From RPQJ01 sp963698735 (GTDB lineage Bacteria > Pseudomonadota > Gammaproteobacteria > Steroidobacterales > Steroidobacteraceae): 64,000 nucleotides of DNA. Of the stretch, positions 63,043 to 64,000 are shown piece after piece; the stretch's first letter is position 1, and every line of letters starts with the position of its first letter. The notes beneath the pieces were generated by a model that saw only the letters and a program-made list of their open reading frames with translations, had not been told where the DNA came from and ran no database searches. Where the stretch lies: positions 62,001 to 126,000 of the forward strand of contig CAVOSA010000030.1 in the NCBI GenBank assembly GCA_963698735.1, given 5' to 3'. A program made the position numbers and the translations under genes.

Positions 63043-63834
63043 TCAGGGCTCGAGCCGCTTGAAATAATAGACGGTCGGGAACAGTTCGCCATCCGGCGCG
63101 GCGGCAAAATCGGGGATTTCGCCCGCGCGCTGCCAGCCCAGGTGCCGATAGACGTTCTCCGCATGCGAGCCAAGCAGGGTATCGAGCACGAGCAGGGATC
63201 GCCGCTGCGAGCGCGCTGCCGCTTCCACGGCCTGCATCAATGAGGTCGAGATACCCAGCCCTCGAGCCGACCTCAGCACAAACAGCTTCTGCACTTCTGC
63301 CCGATGGCGACCGTTTTCCTTTTCGCACAGGGCGAGCTGCACCGACCCCACGACCTGGCCGTTCGACTCGACGACCCAGAGCAACAGGCTGTCGCCCAAG
63401 GCCGCCAGGATTCCACTCCAGTAGCGGTACGAAGTCTCGCGGGTGACGGGAGCGAGGAATCCTACAGACGCGCCTGAATGCACGGCATCGATCAGCAAGT
63501 CGCTCAATGGCTCGATGAGCGCGGACTCGTGGGGACCAACGCGGCGGACGGCGATGGAGCCCGGTGCTCGCGTCGATGCGGCGGTGGCGACCGGCGCACT
63601 GCAACCGGCTGGCTTGAACACCCGCACGGTCGAAGGCGGATTGGTGGCGAGCCTCGATGCGGGCCGTCGGGGGCGCGGCAGGAGTTCCCCACCGCAGTTC
63701 GGGCACGTGCCGTTCAGCTTGCGCTCGGCGCAGGTCGCGCAGAACGTGCATTCGAACGTGCAGATGCGTGCCAGCGGCGAGTCGGGCGGGAGGTCGACGT
63801 CGCAGCATTCGCAGGAGGGACGCAGCTCGAGCAT
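63043..63834 (-). CDS. DUF1272 zinc-binding domain fused to a GNAT acetyltransferase
   Basis: A 263-residue two-domain protein. Residues 1-60 are a DUF1272 module (LRPSCECCDVDLPPDSPLAR) with nine cysteines: C8, C10, C11, C25, C29, C32, C35, C44 and C47. A Pro/Arg-rich linker leads to a GNAT domain (about 97-260) with the acetyl-CoA loop in LFVLRSARGLGISTSLMQA, VVGSVQLAL and HLGWQRAGEIPDF. DUF1272 is normally a stand-alone protein of under 100 residues. The fusion is a single open frame without a break. It is coupled to the methyltransferase gene downstream. Confidence 0.88.
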   Translation of the reverse strand: MLELRPSCECCDVDLPPDSPLARICTFECTFCATCAERKLNGTCPNCGGELLPRPRRPASRLATNPPSTVRVFKPAGCSAPVATAASTRAPGSIAVRRVGPHESALIEPLSDLLIDAVHSGASVGFLAPVTRETSYRYWSGILAALGDSLLLWVVESNGQVVGSVQLALCEKENGRHRAEVQKLFVLRSARGLGISTSLMQAVEAAARSQRRSLLVLDTLLGSHAENVYRHLGWQRAGEIPDFAAAPDGELFPTVYYFKRLEP

Positions 63835-63864
63835 TCCGGTTCCGTCAGCGAGTGCAGCCCGGGG

Positions 63865-64000
63865 TCAGCACCCGGCGGGCGGTTCCCACAGCTCGATCCG
63901 GTTGCCCTCCGGATCGTTCACCCAACCGAACTTGCCGTACTCGGACTCGTCGACCTTTTCGTCCACGTCGCAGCCTTCCGCCCGCAATTCCTCGAGCACG
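63865..64000 (-). CDS. VOC/glyoxalase-family protein (N-terminus beyond window)
   Basis: The last 44 residues of a vicinal-oxygen-chelate protein, ending GKFGWVNDPEGNRIELWEPP and AGC. The FxWxxDPEGNxxELWEP ending with the metal-ligand Glu is typical of bleomycin-resistance/glyoxalase-like domains with unknown substrates. The 5' part lies outside the window. It reads in the same direction as the DUF1272-GNAT gene, 30 nt away, and may be in its operon. Confidence 0.85.
   Translation of the reverse strand, partial: VLEELRAEGCDVDEKVDESEYGKFGWVNDPEGNRIELWEPPAGC

Overview
The window is 64 kb of GC-rich DNA, by eye well above 60% G+C, with tight, mostly operonic gene packing. Gene content points to a free-living gammaproteobacterium of the Xanthomonadales / Steroidobacterales / Nevskiales type: a Xanthomonas-Caulobacter-type TonB receptor, YgiQ, RimO, a YcbB-type L,D-transpeptidase, a DUF3772 MscS channel and CbiM-like COG3235. 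That placement is inference from family content, not from a marker gene. No rRNA, tRNA, CRISPR array, transposase or phage gene was seen.

Layout. (1) 1-9.65 kb is mixed housekeeping: a truncated SDR, a double-CDGSH Fe-S protein, a TIGR01777 epimerase, a 25-codon membrane peptide, a DUF2867 remnant, YgiQ carrying an in-frame palindromic insertion, a lysine-rich microprotein, an LTA-synthase-like sulfatase, an aldo/keto reductase and a glycine-zipper protein. (2) 9.7-43.6 kb is one large carbohydrate locus. A LacI regulator faces an operon running GH97 - xylose-type ABC importer - MFS. Divergent from GH97 is a secreted GH13 amylase with an esterase. Next is a GH13 glucosidase - PhyH oxygenase - GH127 - GH92 operon, divergent from an AraC regulator and a second MFS. 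A TonB receptor follows, and the intracellular glycogen/maltodextrin set glgP - glgB - AKR - glgX - malQ is transcribed towards it. (3) 43.7-50.5 kb: a lipoprotein, a methyltransferase, an hsp20-lon heat-shock pair behind an AT-rich leader, MATE and DedA. (4) 50.6-64 kb: an MscS channel coupled to a CbiM-like protein, a zinc-ribbon protein, pirin, rimO, L,D-transpeptidase, quinone oxidoreductase, SlyD-like PPIase, small hydrolases and peptidases, a DUF1272-GNAT fusion and a truncated VOC protein.

Working model for the sugar locus (inference). The TonB receptor brings malto-oligosaccharides across the outer membrane. Periplasmic GH13 and GH97 trim them, and one of two SLC45/GPH-like MFS carriers or the ABC importer takes products inside. 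GH13 glucosidase, MalQ, GlgP, GlgX and GlgB then interconvert maltodextrin and glycogen. GH92 and GH127 add mannoside and arabinofuranoside cleavage. An identical 15-bp LacI-type palindrome lies in front of both the GH97/GH13 divergent pair and the TonB receptor, tying them into one regulon, probably under the resident LacI protein.

Non-coding structure of note: a 102-bp palindrome inside ygiQ; two copies of a two-hairpin intergenic repeat with compensatory stem changes (48.1 and 54.9 kb); two copies of a second short intergenic repeat (41.05 and 55.0 kb); and a structured, AT-rich leader with a possible leader peptide before hsp20-lon. I found no clear case of an entirely new multi-gene defence or biosynthetic system. 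The most unusual items are the ygiQ insertion, the repeat families, the PhyH gene inside a glycosidase operon and the DUF1272-GNAT fusion.
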